Assembly: GCA_013298845.1 (NCBI GenBank)
Contig: JAAFJN010000031.1
Location: forward strand, 1-60,856
DNA: 60,856 nt
Origin: Chitinophagales bacterium
GTDB lineage: Bacteria; Bacteroidota; Bacteroidia; Chitinophagales; Saprospiraceae
Direction: 5' to 3'
Shown here piece by piece: positions 23,809-33,231 of the stretch (the first letter of the stretch is position 1; the number at the start of each line of letters is the position of its first letter). The position numbers and the translations under genes were made by a program. The notes under the pieces were generated by a model. The model was not told the DNA's origin, did not search any database, and saw nothing but the letters and a program-made list of their open reading frames with translations.

Positions 23809-24013
23809 TCACACCAAAATACTCCCCCCTAATTGTTTTTAATACGTACACACCCCATCTTTGGTTGCCCCTCCCCTGTACTGGAAAGTGACTTTTTAGC
23901 CCTTCTTGTATCTTAATTGACAGAGGTTTGTCACTTGACATTCTGTTGACGCAACTTAATCCAGTATCTCTCATTAATTTCCGATTATCAAAACTTTATT
24001 CACCGCTTTTCCC

Positions 24014-27000
24014 ATGCGACGATTCTTTACAACGTTCACAAATCAACTTGGTATCATGTTCGCGGCACTGATACTCTTGTCTGGCATTTCTGCAAATGCC
24101 CAAATCACAGTTTCCGCAACCAGTACCAACATTACGTGCTTTGGCGCTAACAACGGTACTGCAACAGCCCTTGCGTCAGGTGGATGGGCTCCCTACACTT
24201 ACCAATGGAGCACCGGTGCTACCACTGCTACCATTTCCGGCCTCGCGCCCGGTTCTTACACCGTAACTGTTACGGATATTGATCTGGCTTTTGGGGTGGC
24301 AATTGTTAATGTGAGCCAACCTCCACAATTGGGGGTAACAACGTTTAGCCAAAGCCAAATTTGTGATATAGTACCCGATGGTTATGCCTGGGCTGTTCCA
24401 TTTGGCGGTACACCTCCTTATACCTACACTTGGAGCAACGGCGGCACTACGGCTCAAATTACTGGATTGCCCGCTGGGACCTATACAGTGACTGTAACCG
24501 ACCAAAATAACTGTACCACTGTAGGCAGTGTTAACGTGTTGGTGTTTGGTAACGAAGGTCTCTGGATCGGTGACTCTATCATTGGAATTACGTGTTTTCA
24601 GGCCAACAACGGTATGATTTTCAGTATGCCGATGTCGGGTACACCGCCTTACACTTATTTGTGGAGCACTGGTGCAACCACCATGAAAGTGAATGGTTTA
24701 GGCCCTGGTTCTTACACTGTTACCGTAACCGACGCCAACGGCTGCCAAGGCTCTTATATTTCAGTGTTAACGCAACCAACGGACTTAACCGTTACGCAAA
24801 ATGCCACGCCGGCGCTTTGTACCAACAACGGTACGGCCAGCGTAACGCCCAACGGCGGAACTGCTCCTTACAGCATCGTATGGAGCAACGGCCAAACGAA
24901 TTTTACCATCTCCAACCTCGCGCCCGGTAACTATTCGGCTACCATCACGGACGCCAATAATTGCAAAGAATTCACAACAATCACGGTAACCGGTAACGGA
25001 ACGGGCCTCGTTTTACAAGGAACCGTACAAGTTCTGGCGGGTTGTAATATTGGTGGCTCGGCTACCGTTTCCATCACCAACGGTACTGGCCCTTTCACGT
25101 ATCTTTGGAGTAATGGTCAAACAACCGCCGTTGCTACGAACCTGCCCGTGGGCAATAACTCGGTTACTGTAACCGATGTTAGTTCTGGCTGTAGTGGTAC
25201 CGCAATTGTGAATGTTGCGCAGGCTACCCCGATTATCACGACCATTATCGCTACGACCAACGCTACTTGTGCTACCGGTGGTACCGCCACGGTAAGTGCT
25301 TCGGGTGGAATTTCGCCGTACACCTACCTGTGGAATAACGGTCAAACAACGGCTACTGCCATTAATTTGACGGCTGGCACTTACACCGTAACAGTAACTG
25401 ATGCTACAGGTTGTATCAAAACGGCTACGGCAACGATATTACAAACACAAGGCCCCAGCGTTACTGCTCAGGTAACCGTAAATGCAACTTGTACAACCGG
25501 AGCAACCGCTACTGCAACAGCTACCGGAGGCGGATCTCCTTATACTTATCTTTGGAGCAATGGCCAAACAACGGCTACTGCAACCAACCTCGCTCCAGGT
25601 GTACGTACCGTTACGGTGACGGATGCCAATGGTTGTGCCGCTTCGGCCAGCGTAACGGTTACCCAACCAACTGCTCCAACCGTAAGTGCGTCGGTTTCGA
25701 CCAATGCGACCTGCCTCGTTGGTGGCTCGGCTACTGCAACGGCTTCTGGTGGTGCTACTCCTTATACTTTTAAATGGAGCAATAACGCTACCACCGCTAC
25801 CATTACCAATTTGGCACCCGGTACATACACCGTAACGGTAACCGCTAATAACGGTTGCACGGCAACAGCCAGCGTTATTTTGATTCCGCCGGTTATTCCA
25901 ACTGTTGTTATCACAGCGTCTTCCAGTTCCAACTGTTCACAGCCGGGTAGTGCAACTGCACTGGCGACTGGTGTTGGTGGTGGATTTACGTACTTGTGGA
26001 GCAATGGCGAAACTACTGCAACGGCAGTTAACCTCATTTCGGCCATTTATACCGTTACGGCTACCGCTTCTAATGGTTGTACTGCCACTGCTACGGTAAG
26101 CATCGCACAAACCAACAATGGCATCACCGTAGGTGACTACGTGTGGTACGATAACGATCAGGATGGTTTCCAGGCACCCGGCGAATTGAACTCTGGTGTA
26201 AATGGTGTTACTGTAATGTTGATTGGCCCGGGAGCCGATGGCTTCTTTGGTACAAACGACGACGTGACTTTGCAAACCACAACCACCAATGCCGTAGGTT
26301 TTTACCAATTCACCTGCGTTACCCCCGGTAACTATATCGTGATGTTTAGTGGTATCCCAACTGGTTATGAATTTACCAAAAAAGATGCAGTTATAAATGA
26401 TTGTAAAGACAGCGATGCCGGAGCCAATGGTAAAACGGTTTCCTTTACCGTTACTGCGGGTCAGGCTAATATCGTTTGTATTGACGCTGGTATCCACACG
26501 ATTTGCCAAAACGTAACCTATCCGGGCGCTATTTGCTGCGATCAAACCATTTGTGCGGGTGATACGCCAGCCCTTTTGTTCGAAAACGCCGCTCCGGTGG
26601 GTGGTTCCGGTCCGCTTCAGTACCTCTGGATGGAATATGTTCAGGTAGGACAATCACCACCATCGTGGATTGGTATTCCCGGGACTGACAGCCCCACTTA
26701 TCAGCCTGGTCCATTGACCAAAACGTCTTATTTTATGCGTTGTGTACGCCGCGATGGTTGCGAACTTTTCCTGGAAACCAATATTGTAACCATTACAGTA
26801 TTACCTTCAGGAGCACCTGGTTGCGGTGGCTTTACTGGCGAGGTTGGGGTTAATTCTGTACCCGGTGGAAGTTCAGTTATTGTAAACTGGGAAACTTACC
26901 CCGAAAGCGATCAGTATGAATACACGGTTCAGCATTCCGTAAATGCTACAACCTGGGAAAATGTTGGTCTGGTACAGGGTAAAAACAATGGTCTTGGTAA

Positions 27001-27376
27001 CAAATACAATTACGTTCACCAAACACCGGTAAGCGGTATGAATTTCTACCGTATTATGCGTACCGATAATGGCGCTGGAGTCCTGCATTCCGAAATGGCC
27101 AATATCGAAATGGCGTTGTACGGTGAAGACGCTGTATCGGTGTACCCTAACCCGTTCAAAACTGCGTTATACGTAAAAAATATCTCTAAATACGACGGTG
27201 ATGTGGAAGTTACTTTATCTACCGCTAATGGTGCAGTAATCAACACGGTTATTTTACCAAAAGGCACGTTAGATATCAAAACCTTGGGTGGCGAAAATCT
27301 GCCCGCCGGTATGTACTTCGCCCGTATCCGCTTTAGCAATGGAGATGTAAAAACCGTTAAAATTACAAAAATGTAA
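24014..27376 (+). CDS. SprB-repeat surface protein with type IX sorting domain
   Basis: A 1120-residue secreted adhesin-like protein. A signal peptide ending SANAQ is followed by nine tandem repeats of about 74 residues (roughly 29-700), each with a Cys near its start, a PYTYLWSNGQTT-type centre and a GTYTVTVTDxNGC end, the SprB repeat known from Flavobacterium gliding adhesins. An SdrD B-like domain follows (starts GDYVWYDNDQDGFQAPGE, with a Ca-binding-like DxDxDG). A Cys-rich segment and a fibronectin-like region lead to a type A T9SS C-terminal sorting domain (VYPNPF...LPAGMYFARI...KTVKITKM). It should be exported by the Por system and anchored or released at the surface. Gliding, adhesion or cell contact are possible roles. 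A strong terminator follows. Confidence 0.93.
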   Translation: MRRFFTTFTNQLGIMFAALILLSGISANAQITVSATSTNITCFGANNGTATALASGGWAPYTYQWSTGATTATISGLAPGSYTVTVTDIDLAFGVAIVNVSQPPQLGVTTFSQSQICDIVPDGYAWAVPFGGTPPYTYTWSNGGTTAQITGLPAGTYTVTVTDQNNCTTVGSVNVLVFGNEGLWIGDSIIGITCFQANNGMIFSMPMSGTPPYTYLWSTGATTMKVNGLGPGSYTVTVTDANGCQGSYISVLTQPTDLTVTQNATPALCTNNGTASVTPNGGTAPYSIVWSNGQTNFTISNLAPGNYSATITDANNCKEFTTITVTGNGTGLVLQGTVQVLAGCNIGGSATVSITNGTGPFTYLWSNGQTTAVATNLPVGNNSVTVTDVSSGCSGTAIVNVAQATPIITTIIATTNATCATGGTATVSASGGISPYTYLWNNGQTTATAINLTAGTYTVTVTDATGCIKTATATILQTQGPSVTAQVTVNATCTTGATATATATGGGSPYTYLWSNGQTTATATNLAPGVRTVTVTDANGCAASASVTVTQPTAPTVSASVSTNATCLVGGSATATASGGATPYTFKWSNNATTATITNLAPGTYTVTVTANNGCTATASVILIPPVIPTVVITASSSSNCSQPGSATALATGVGGGFTYLWSNGETTATAVNLISAIYTVTATASNGCTATATVSIAQTNNGITVGDYVWYDNDQDGFQAPGELNSGVNGVTVMLIGPGADGFFGTNDDVTLQTTTTNAVGFYQFTCVTPGNYIVMFSGIPTGYEFTKKDAVINDCKDSDAGANGKTVSFTVTAGQANIVCIDAGIHTICQNVTYPGAICCDQTICAGDTPALLFENAAPVGGSGPLQYLWMEYVQVGQSPPSWIGIPGTDSPTYQPGPLTKTSYFMRCVRRDGCELFLETNIVTITVLPSGAPGCGGFTGEVGVNSVPGGSSVIVNWETYPESDQYEYTVQHSVNATTWENVGLVQGKNNGLGNKYNYVHQTPVSGMNFYRIMRTDNGAGVLHSEMANIEMALYGEDAVSVYPNPFKTALYVKNISKYDGDVEVTLSTANGAVINTVILPKGTLDIKTLGGENLPAGMYFARIRFSNGDVKTVKITKM

Positions 27377-27395
27377 TTCTAACCGATAGGAATAC

Positions 27396-27440
27396 AAAAA
27401 GCCCCGTTTTTAAGCAAAAACTTAAAAGCGGGGCTTTTTT
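27396..27440. terminator. strong bidirectional terminator
   Basis: AAAAAGCCCCGTTTTTAAG (27396-27414) pairs with the sequence at 27421-27439 over 19 positions with a single mismatch, loop CAAAAA, flanked by A-run and T-run. It serves both the SprB-repeat gene and the convergent Nudix gene. Confidence 0.92.
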
Positions 27441-27472
27441 GTATGAATAAACTAGTAGCAAGCCGAGGGGTA

Positions 27473-28099
27473 CTATTGCGTCATTCCGCATTCAATCACA
27501 TCCAAAATGCTGCGGTACACCGATGGATTGGATGCTACCCAAACTTTGGGGTCCACCCATTCAATCCGTTCGATGTCTTCTTCCGTTTGCGGAACCACTT
27601 TGGTATCGGCGGTGCGCATGGCATACCACCACGTTTTTTTCAGGATGCGTTCTCCTTTTTGGGTGTAAGTATGCCAAGAATCCATCAGATGCGCGCCCAG
27701 TTCGAGGTGTTGTAATCCGGTTTCTTCGTTTACTTCGCGAACGGCGGCTTCTTCGGGACTTTCTCCCGGATCAATTTTCCCTTTAGGCATATCCCAACTA
27801 CCCCGGCGATAAAATACCAGTAGTTGGTGGTCGGCGTTTAAAACATAACCACCGGCGGCTTCAAGAATAGTGAAACAAGACTTGAAATCGGCCCAAAGTG
27901 CCTCCGGGTTGTCGGCATAAAGCACAACGGCGGTGACATTTGGCTTTTTATCTAACATGTCAAGGTATTGTTTTATTTGTTTTCTCTTGCCCAAATAAGG
28001 CGCATTGTAGGCATTTTTGTCCATTATAAGACCCAAATCACCCGTAGAATCCGGGGTTCCCATATAAAATGGTACACCGTTTACATAGACTTTATACAT
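27473..28099 (-). CDS. Nudix hydrolase
   Basis: A 208-residue Nudix protein. The 23-residue box GX5EX7REUXEEXGU is complete at residues 107-129 (G107, E113, R121-E122, E125-E126, G128). The domain runs from about 80 to 205. The first 75 residues are an extra N-terminal region without a family I recognise, which makes the protein longer than simple MutT-type enzymes. It hydrolyses a nucleoside diphosphate linked to some moiety, or an NTP; the substrate is open. Divergent from pyrE over 68 bp. Confidence 0.88.
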   Translation of the reverse strand: MYKVYVNGVPFYMGTPDSTGDLGLIMDKNAYNAPYLGKRKQIKQYLDMLDKKPNVTAVVLYADNPEALWADFKSCFTILEAAGGYVLNADHQLLVFYRRGSWDMPKGKIDPGESPEEAAVREVNEETGLQHLELGAHLMDSWHTYTQKGERILKKTWWYAMRTADTKVVPQTEEDIERIEWVDPKVWVASNPSVYRSILDVIECGMTQ

Positions 28100-28167
28100 T
28101 TTCGCGAAAATTTAACCCCGCAAATGTATAGAATACCGTTCTTTGCGCCCGAATTAATTTAATACTT

Positions 28168-28812
28168 ATGAATAACGCTCGAAATTACGCTGCCAAGGTT
28201 GCGCGCCACCTGTTAGAGATTAAAGCTGTTAAACTCAGTCCGAACGAACCATTCACTTGGGCTTCGGGTATTTTGTCTCCTATTTATTGCGATAACCGCG
28301 TTGCGTTATCCTATCCTGCTGTGCGCAATTTCTTGAAACAATGCCTGAAAGAGGCTTCCGAAAACTTTGAATTTAACACGGTTGCCGGGGTAGCCACTGC
28401 CGGTATTCCACACGGCACCCTGCTCGCCGACGCTTTGGGAGATCCGTTTGTGTACGTGCGCGCCTCCGCTAAAGACCACGGACGCAAAAACCTCATTGAA
28501 GGGGAACTTCCCCAAAACGCCAAAGTGTTGGTGGTAGAAGACCTCATCAGTACGGGTGGAAGTTGCCTTAAAGTGGTAGAAGCCCTGCAAGCCGCCGGTG
28601 CCGAAGTAAGTGGGGTTATGGCTATTTTTGAATATGGTTTTGACCAGGCTAAAAAAGAATTTGCCGACCATCATGTACCATACCACACCTTAACGGATTA
28701 CGATACGTTGGTAAAAGAAGCAGTTGCTATTGGTTATATTACCGAAAATGACCTCGCTACATTGCACAAATGGCGCGAAAATCCCAAAGGTTGGGCACCG
28801 CTATACGCTTAA
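28168..28812 (+). CDS. pyrE: orotate phosphoribosyltransferase
   Basis: A 214-residue type I phosphoribosyltransferase joining orotate and PRPP to OMP in pyrimidine synthesis. The PRPP-binding motif is VVEDLISTGGS (122-132), the flexible-loop lysines are in KDHGRKNLIEG (102-112), and GVATAGIPHG (74-83) is the orotate-side loop. Length matches the family. An ORF of an integral membrane protein lies convergent, its stop 3 bp past the pyrE stop. Confidence 0.96.
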   Translation: MNNARNYAAKVARHLLEIKAVKLSPNEPFTWASGILSPIYCDNRVALSYPAVRNFLKQCLKEASENFEFNTVAGVATAGIPHGTLLADALGDPFVYVRASAKDHGRKNLIEGELPQNAKVLVVEDLISTGGSCLKVVEALQAAGAEVSGVMAIFEYGFDQAKKEFADHHVPYHTLTDYDTLVKEAVAIGYITENDLATLHKWRENPKGWAPLYA

Positions 28813-28815
28813 ATC

Positions 28816-29721
28816 TTACTCTTTTAGTTTCCACCAGTACCAGCCTGCCAGGGCCAAAGCCGCAATAAGTCCGCCGGGAACAATGGCCGACATGGTGCCC
28901 ACTGACCCAATGGCACCTCCGTAAATGCGTTGGCGGCCGGGTGCCCAGGCGTTGTATTTATACGCGGTGAATAAAGCCAAAATCGCTTCGTAATTAAGGA
29001 TGGTATAAACAACCAATGGCCACCAACTTGCCTGAAACAACAAAAAATACAGGCCGGTCGGGATGAGCCATAAGTACAACCAACGAGCATTGGCCCGCCA
29101 GCGCCGTATGGTGTCTTGTTTTGAAACCGGAAGCAAGGCAAACGGCTCCAAATATTCAAATGCCGCCGGCAATGAAGCCAATGGCAATGTGACGCCCACG
29201 GCGTAAAACCCGATGTGAATGGGTGAACAGGCGATTAATAACGCCGAAAAAACGTACATGGGCCACTGGGTGCGTAGTATCAGTCGCCATTCCATGGCCT
29301 GAGGCGGCAGCCAATGGAGCGGTAGTTTGTTGCGTTCCGTTTGTTGCATTTTGATAAATGCCGGGGGCAGAATAACCCAAACTAAACCACTAAATGCCGC
29401 AACTGCCGCTGATAAATGCAGTTGTACCAGCGGAATCAGGGCTAAAAATGCGCTAATACCGGTGTAATCGGTGAGTGTATAGTGCCAAACGGGCTGTTTC
29501 CCTTTTTGTAAAAATAGCGCATCGGTACGCAGTAAATGGACAAGCCCAATACCACCAAATGATAATACGCCGAGGGTGATCGCATCTGCGTTGACCATAA
29601 AAACAATTCCCCGACTCCAAAAGGGGAATGTAATGAGTACCAAAACGGCCAGGATTCCCCACCCGGCGGTGTGCAACAGGCGGATAATTTGCCTGACTCT
29701 AAACTGAAACCAAAATATCAT
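28816..29721 (-). CDS. polytopic membrane protein of unknown function
   Basis: A 301-residue protein with seven or eight predicted membrane helices (for example about 20-36, 43-60, 84-116, 153-180, 208-228, 232-252, 275-295). I recognise no family motif. A positively charged N-terminus and the KLKE C-terminus fit an inner-membrane protein. Convergent with pyrE and divergent from the M17 peptidase gene, so it appears to be a monocistronic unit. Confidence 0.7.
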   Translation of the reverse strand: MIFWFQFRVRQIIRLLHTAGWGILAVLVLITFPFWSRGIVFMVNADAITLGVLSFGGIGLVHLLRTDALFLQKGKQPVWHYTLTDYTGISAFLALIPLVQLHLSAAVAAFSGLVWVILPPAFIKMQQTERNKLPLHWLPPQAMEWRLILRTQWPMYVFSALLIACSPIHIGFYAVGVTLPLASLPAAFEYLEPFALLPVSKQDTIRRWRANARWLYLWLIPTGLYFLLFQASWWPLVVYTILNYEAILALFTAYKYNAWAPGRQRIYGGAIGSVGTMSAIVPGGLIAALALAGWYWWKLKE

Positions 29722-29800
29722 AATGAAGCAGCAAATATACTGGAGATGAAATAAATTCCTAAAAATGTCGCGTTTTTCGTGAATCCTTTCTAAAAAGTGG

Positions 29801-29808
29801 TACTTTTG
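29801..29808 (+). promoter_or_regulatory. candidate -7 element TACTTTTG of the aminopeptidase operon
   Basis: Exact TAnnTTTG match extended to TACTTTTGCGG, 66 nt before the GTG start at 29875. No clear -33 box. Confidence 0.45.
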
Positions 29809-29874
29809 CGGGTGATGCTTATCATAATTATACCTTTTCCAAATGGGTTGTTTTAATCACTATAGACAGGAATC

Positions 29875-31311
29875 GTGAAAAAAATTACGCTGACCACTTC
29901 GGTTGCGTCGAAAGCCGACGATCATATTATTATCATAGCCGACAAAGACCATATTGAGCATTTGTCGGCGCACCTTGGAACGGATGAACTGAGTTTTCTT
30001 CGTTCTGCACAAGCCAAAGAGGTGCGTTCCTTTTTCTTTCCACGTGCCCAGGGCTGTGTGTTGGTGCGTATCCTTAAAGGTGATAAAAATACTTATATCG
30101 CCGATGAAGATGCCCGGTTATCCGGCGCCGATACCCTCCGGGAAGTATTGGCCTACAAAATGGAAACCGTGCGGGTGTTAGAATACTCCAATAGCCGCCA
30201 TATTCTTTCGTTTGTGGAAGGCATGGCATTAGCGGCATTTCAACTACTGAAGTATTTTGACCAACCCGATAAAAAAGCACACTCGCTTAAAACCATTGTT
30301 GTTGAGGGCGTTGAACCTGATAAGGTAGCCGAATTAGACGCAATTGTTGATGGGGTGTGCCACGCTCGCCGTTTGCTCAATGAGCCTTTTTCGTACTTAA
30401 ATACGCCTCAATTGGCCCAGGAAGCCACTGATTTGGCTAATCAATACGGTTTTAGCGTAGAGGTTATGGGTAAAGACAAAATTGAAGCCCTGAAAATGGG
30501 CGGGCTGCTTTCCGTAAACCGGGCCAGTAAAGTACCACCTTGTTTTATCGTTTTAGAGTGGATACCCATTGATCCCCGTAACAACCAACCGGTTGTTTTG
30601 GTGGGCAAAGGCGTGGTGTACGATACCGGTGGTTACAGTATTAAACCCAGCGACGGTATGGAGTACATGAAAAGTGATATGGGCGGTGCCGCTGCGGTTA
30701 TTGGTACTTTTATTGCGGCTGCCCGCAACAAATTACCCGTGCATTTGGTGGGCTTAATTCCCGTGACCGATAACCTGGTCAGTGCCGACGCGATTGTTCC
30801 CGGCGATATTATCCGAATGGCCAACGGCACCACCGTAGAAGTAATGAATACCGATGCCGAAGGGCGTTTGATTCTGGCGGATGCCCTGCATTACGCCAAA
30901 AAATACCAACCAGATTTGGTCATTGATTACGCGACACTCACCGGAGCCGCCGTGCGGGCTTTGGGAAATCAGGCCATTTGTTATATGGGCAGCGCTTCGC
31001 AAAAGGTGAAACAAACCCTCGAAACCAGTGGTTTCCGAACCTATGAGCGCTTGGTGGAAATGCCGCTTTGGCGCGAATACGCCGATGAACTAAAAAGCAA
31101 TACCGCCGATTTGCGCAATGTTGGTGGTCCAACTGCCGGTGCCATAACGGCGGGTAAATTTCTCGAATATTTTACCGAAGGATATCCCTGGTTACACCTC
31201 GACATTGCCGGACCGGCATTTGTAAAAGTACCCACGGGTTATAAAACCAAAGAAGGAACGGGTGTAGGCGTTCGCCTCACCTACGATTTTTTAAAACAAT
31301 ATTATTTGTAA
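29875..31311 (+). CDS. M17 leucyl aminopeptidase family protein
   Basis: A 478-residue cytosolic di-zinc aminopeptidase removing N-terminal residues from peptides. The C-terminal catalytic domain shows the metal ligands in VGKGVVYDTGGYSIKPSDGMEYMKSDMGGAA and the signature NTDAEGRLILADAL; the N-terminal macro-like domain is about 1-150. The GTG at 29875 is used as start because no ATG lies near and the reading frame begins with a plausible KKITLTTSVASK strand. First of a likely operon with pdxA (7 bp gap) and ppgK (56 bp gap). Confidence 0.93.
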   Translation: MKKITLTTSVASKADDHIIIIADKDHIEHLSAHLGTDELSFLRSAQAKEVRSFFFPRAQGCVLVRILKGDKNTYIADEDARLSGADTLREVLAYKMETVRVLEYSNSRHILSFVEGMALAAFQLLKYFDQPDKKAHSLKTIVVEGVEPDKVAELDAIVDGVCHARRLLNEPFSYLNTPQLAQEATDLANQYGFSVEVMGKDKIEALKMGGLLSVNRASKVPPCFIVLEWIPIDPRNNQPVVLVGKGVVYDTGGYSIKPSDGMEYMKSDMGGAAAVIGTFIAAARNKLPVHLVGLIPVTDNLVSADAIVPGDIIRMANGTTVEVMNTDAEGRLILADALHYAKKYQPDLVIDYATLTGAAVRALGNQAICYMGSASQKVKQTLETSGFRTYERLVEMPLWREYADELKSNTADLRNVGGPTAGAITAGKFLEYFTEGYPWLHLDIAGPAFVKVPTGYKTKEGTGVGVRLTYDFLKQYYL

Positions 31312-31318
31312 AAAATAC

Positions 31319-32416
31319 ATGAGCAATATTACAATTGGTATCACTTGTGGCGATATTAATGGTATCGGTTTAGAAATTATCCTCAAAGCGATTGCCATCC
31401 AAAAAGCAGGACACCGCTACAAAACGGTTGTTTACGGAAATACAAAAGTAGCGGCTTACCACAAAAATATTATTTCTCAGGACAATATCCAGTTCCACAC
31501 CATTAATGCACCCGCCGAAGCCGAATTGGGGCGGGTTAACTTTATTAATTGCTGGAACGACAATGTAAATATCACATTGGGTAAACCCAGCGATGTAAGT
31601 GGACAATGCGCACGCCTGGCGTTGGAACGCGCCGTTAAAGATTTTAAATCGGGCGCGATTGATGCCTTGGTAACCGCGCCAATTAATAAAAAAGCCATGC
31701 AAATGGCCGAATTCCCGTTCATTGGTCACACCGAATTTATCACTTCCGAAATGGGGGCTAAAGATTCGCTTATGCTGATGGTGAGTGATAACTTGCGGGT
31801 AGGGGTAGCCACCAACCATTTGCCGGTGAAAGAGGTAGCCGCCGCCATCACCAAAGAAAAACTGGTGCGCAAGATTCAAATTATGAACGAAACCTTAAAA
31901 GTGGATTTTGGCATTGATAAACCGGTGATTGCGGTTTTAGGGCTTAATCCGCACGCGGGTGATGAGGGCGCTATTGGTAAAGAAGATGAAACTATTGTTC
32001 GCCCGGCCGTTGAAGATGCCAAAAACAAAGGCATTTTGGCTTTTGGTCCCTTCCCGGCGGATGGATTCTTCGGCTCCGGCCAGTTTAATAAGTTTGACGG
32101 TATTTTAGCCATGTACCATGATCAGGGTTTGGTACCCTTCAAAGTGTTGGCCTTTGGTGAAGGCGTAAACTATACAGCGGGTTTGGCTTCCGTCCGGACT
32201 TCTCCCGACCACGGAACCGCGTATGATATTGCCGGAAAAGGAGAGGCTGATCCTTCTTCTTTTATCAAAGCATTGTATCTTGCTGCCGATATTGTTAAAA
32301 ACCGAAACGAATACCTCGATATGCGCTCCAATTCCTTGGAACGCCGTAAACAAAAAGCCCTCACGGACGAAACCGGTGCCGATGAAGAAATTGTTGCGGT
32401 TATTCCCGAGGAGTAA
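31319..32416 (+). CDS. pdxA: 4-hydroxythreonine-4-phosphate dehydrogenase
   Basis: A 365-residue enzyme of the deoxyxylulose 5-phosphate-dependent pyridoxal phosphate pathway, oxidising 4-phosphohydroxy-L-threonine with NAD. Family motifs are clear: ITCGDINGIGLEI at the N-terminus (the GDPxGIG position), TAPINKKA, GHTEFI, GLNPHAGDEGAIG and YHDQGLVPFK, with metal-binding His residues in the last three. It is some 30 residues longer than E. coli PdxA, with an acidic tail DETGADEEIVAVIPEE. Follows the aminopeptidase by 7 bp. Confidence 0.95.
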   Translation: MSNITIGITCGDINGIGLEIILKAIAIQKAGHRYKTVVYGNTKVAAYHKNIISQDNIQFHTINAPAEAELGRVNFINCWNDNVNITLGKPSDVSGQCARLALERAVKDFKSGAIDALVTAPINKKAMQMAEFPFIGHTEFITSEMGAKDSLMLMVSDNLRVGVATNHLPVKEVAAAITKEKLVRKIQIMNETLKVDFGIDKPVIAVLGLNPHAGDEGAIGKEDETIVRPAVEDAKNKGILAFGPFPADGFFGSGQFNKFDGILAMYHDQGLVPFKVLAFGEGVNYTAGLASVRTSPDHGTAYDIAGKGEADPSSFIKALYLAADIVKNRNEYLDMRSNSLERRKQKALTDETGADEEIVAVIPEE

Positions 32417-32472
32417 TGCCCAATGGTTTTGTGTATTCACCCCATTAACCCACAAGTATTAATACAATAAAA

Positions 32473-33213
32473 ATGGATCAGATTTTAGGTATTGACGTTG
32501 GTGCGTCTGGTATTAAAGGTGCGCTTGTTGATTTAAAAAAAGGGAAATTGTCGGGAGAACGCTTTCGCGTGCCCACACCGCAACCCGCTACGCCAGAGGC
32601 AATGGCCGAGGCATTTGCCGAAATTGTGCGTTATTTTAACTACAGTGGCCCCATTGGTTGTGGTTTCCCCAGTATTGTAAAAAATGGTGTTTGCCTATCG
32701 GCTGCCAATATTGATCAGGCCTGGATCGGTGCCAATATCGAAGAAGTATTTGGTAAAGCCAGTGGTTGCCGGGTTTATGCCACCAATGACGCCGATGCGG
32801 CAGGTATTGCAGAAATGCGGCATGGGGTCGGACAAGGTGAAAATGGCCTCGTTTTTTTAATTACCATTGGTTCGGGTCTTGGCTCGGCGTTGTTTTACAA
32901 AGGAATGATGATTCCCAATACGGAGTTAGGGCATTTGTTGTGGACCAATAATAAAGTGGCGGAGCAATGGTGCTCTTCGGGCGCGCGCGAGCGGCTCAAA
33001 ATTGGCCGTAAAGAGTGGGCACGCCGATTCAACGAATACCTGCACCACCTGGAACGGTTATTCACACCCGATTTGATTATTCTGGGCGGTGGTGAAAGTA
33101 AATTCTTTGACCAGTACCAACAATTTTTTGACGTAAAAGCCCGGGTAATTCCGGCCCAATTGCTCAATAACGCCGGTATCATTGGCGCGGCGGCTTACGC
33201 GGCGGAGCAATAA
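32473..33213 (+). CDS. ppgK: polyphosphate glucokinase (ROK family)
   Basis: A 246-residue ROK-fold sugar kinase. The start [16 protein letters not shown] is the phosphate loop of strictly polyphosphate-dependent glucokinases; [16 protein letters not shown] holds the catalytic Asp, and [20 protein letters not shown] and [12 protein letters not shown] follow the PPGK pattern. It phosphorylates glucose using polyphosphate and perhaps ATP. The ROK zinc-site CxCGxxGC is lacking, as in PPGK. Likely co-transcribed with pdxA. Confidence 0.9.
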   Translation: MDQILGIDVGASGIKGALVDLKKGKLSGERFRVPTPQPATPEAMAEAFAEIVRYFNYSGPIGCGFPSIVKNGVCLSAANIDQAWIGANIEEVFGKASGCRVYATNDADAAGIAEMRHGVGQGENGLVFLITIGSGLGSALFYKGMMIPNTELGHLLWTNNKVAEQWCSSGARERLKIGRKEWARRFNEYLHHLERLFTPDLIILGGGESKFFDQYQQFFDVKARVIPAQLLNNAGIIGAAAYAAEQ

Positions 33214-33231
33214 TCCGGCATCATAAAGGCG

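Larger units (their letters stand above)
23604..24013. other. intergenic region of 410 bp upstream of the SprB-repeat gene
   Basis: Contains a long-loop hairpin (TTTGTCTCC 23641-23649 against GGAGACAAA 23676-23684) and a -7-like TATCTTTG (23801-23808). If used, that promoter would give a leader of about 200 nt. A 71-codon minus-strand frame (23759-23974) shows no domain and is not taken as a gene. Confidence 0.5.

Noticed and set aside
23759-23974. 71-codon minus-strand frame before the SprB-repeat gene
   Set aside because: No domain, no promoter or ribosome binding site; composition unlike neighbouring genes.
25937-26653. 238-codon minus-strand frame within the SprB-repeat gene
   Set aside because: Antisense of the repeat and SdrD-B region with no independent features.
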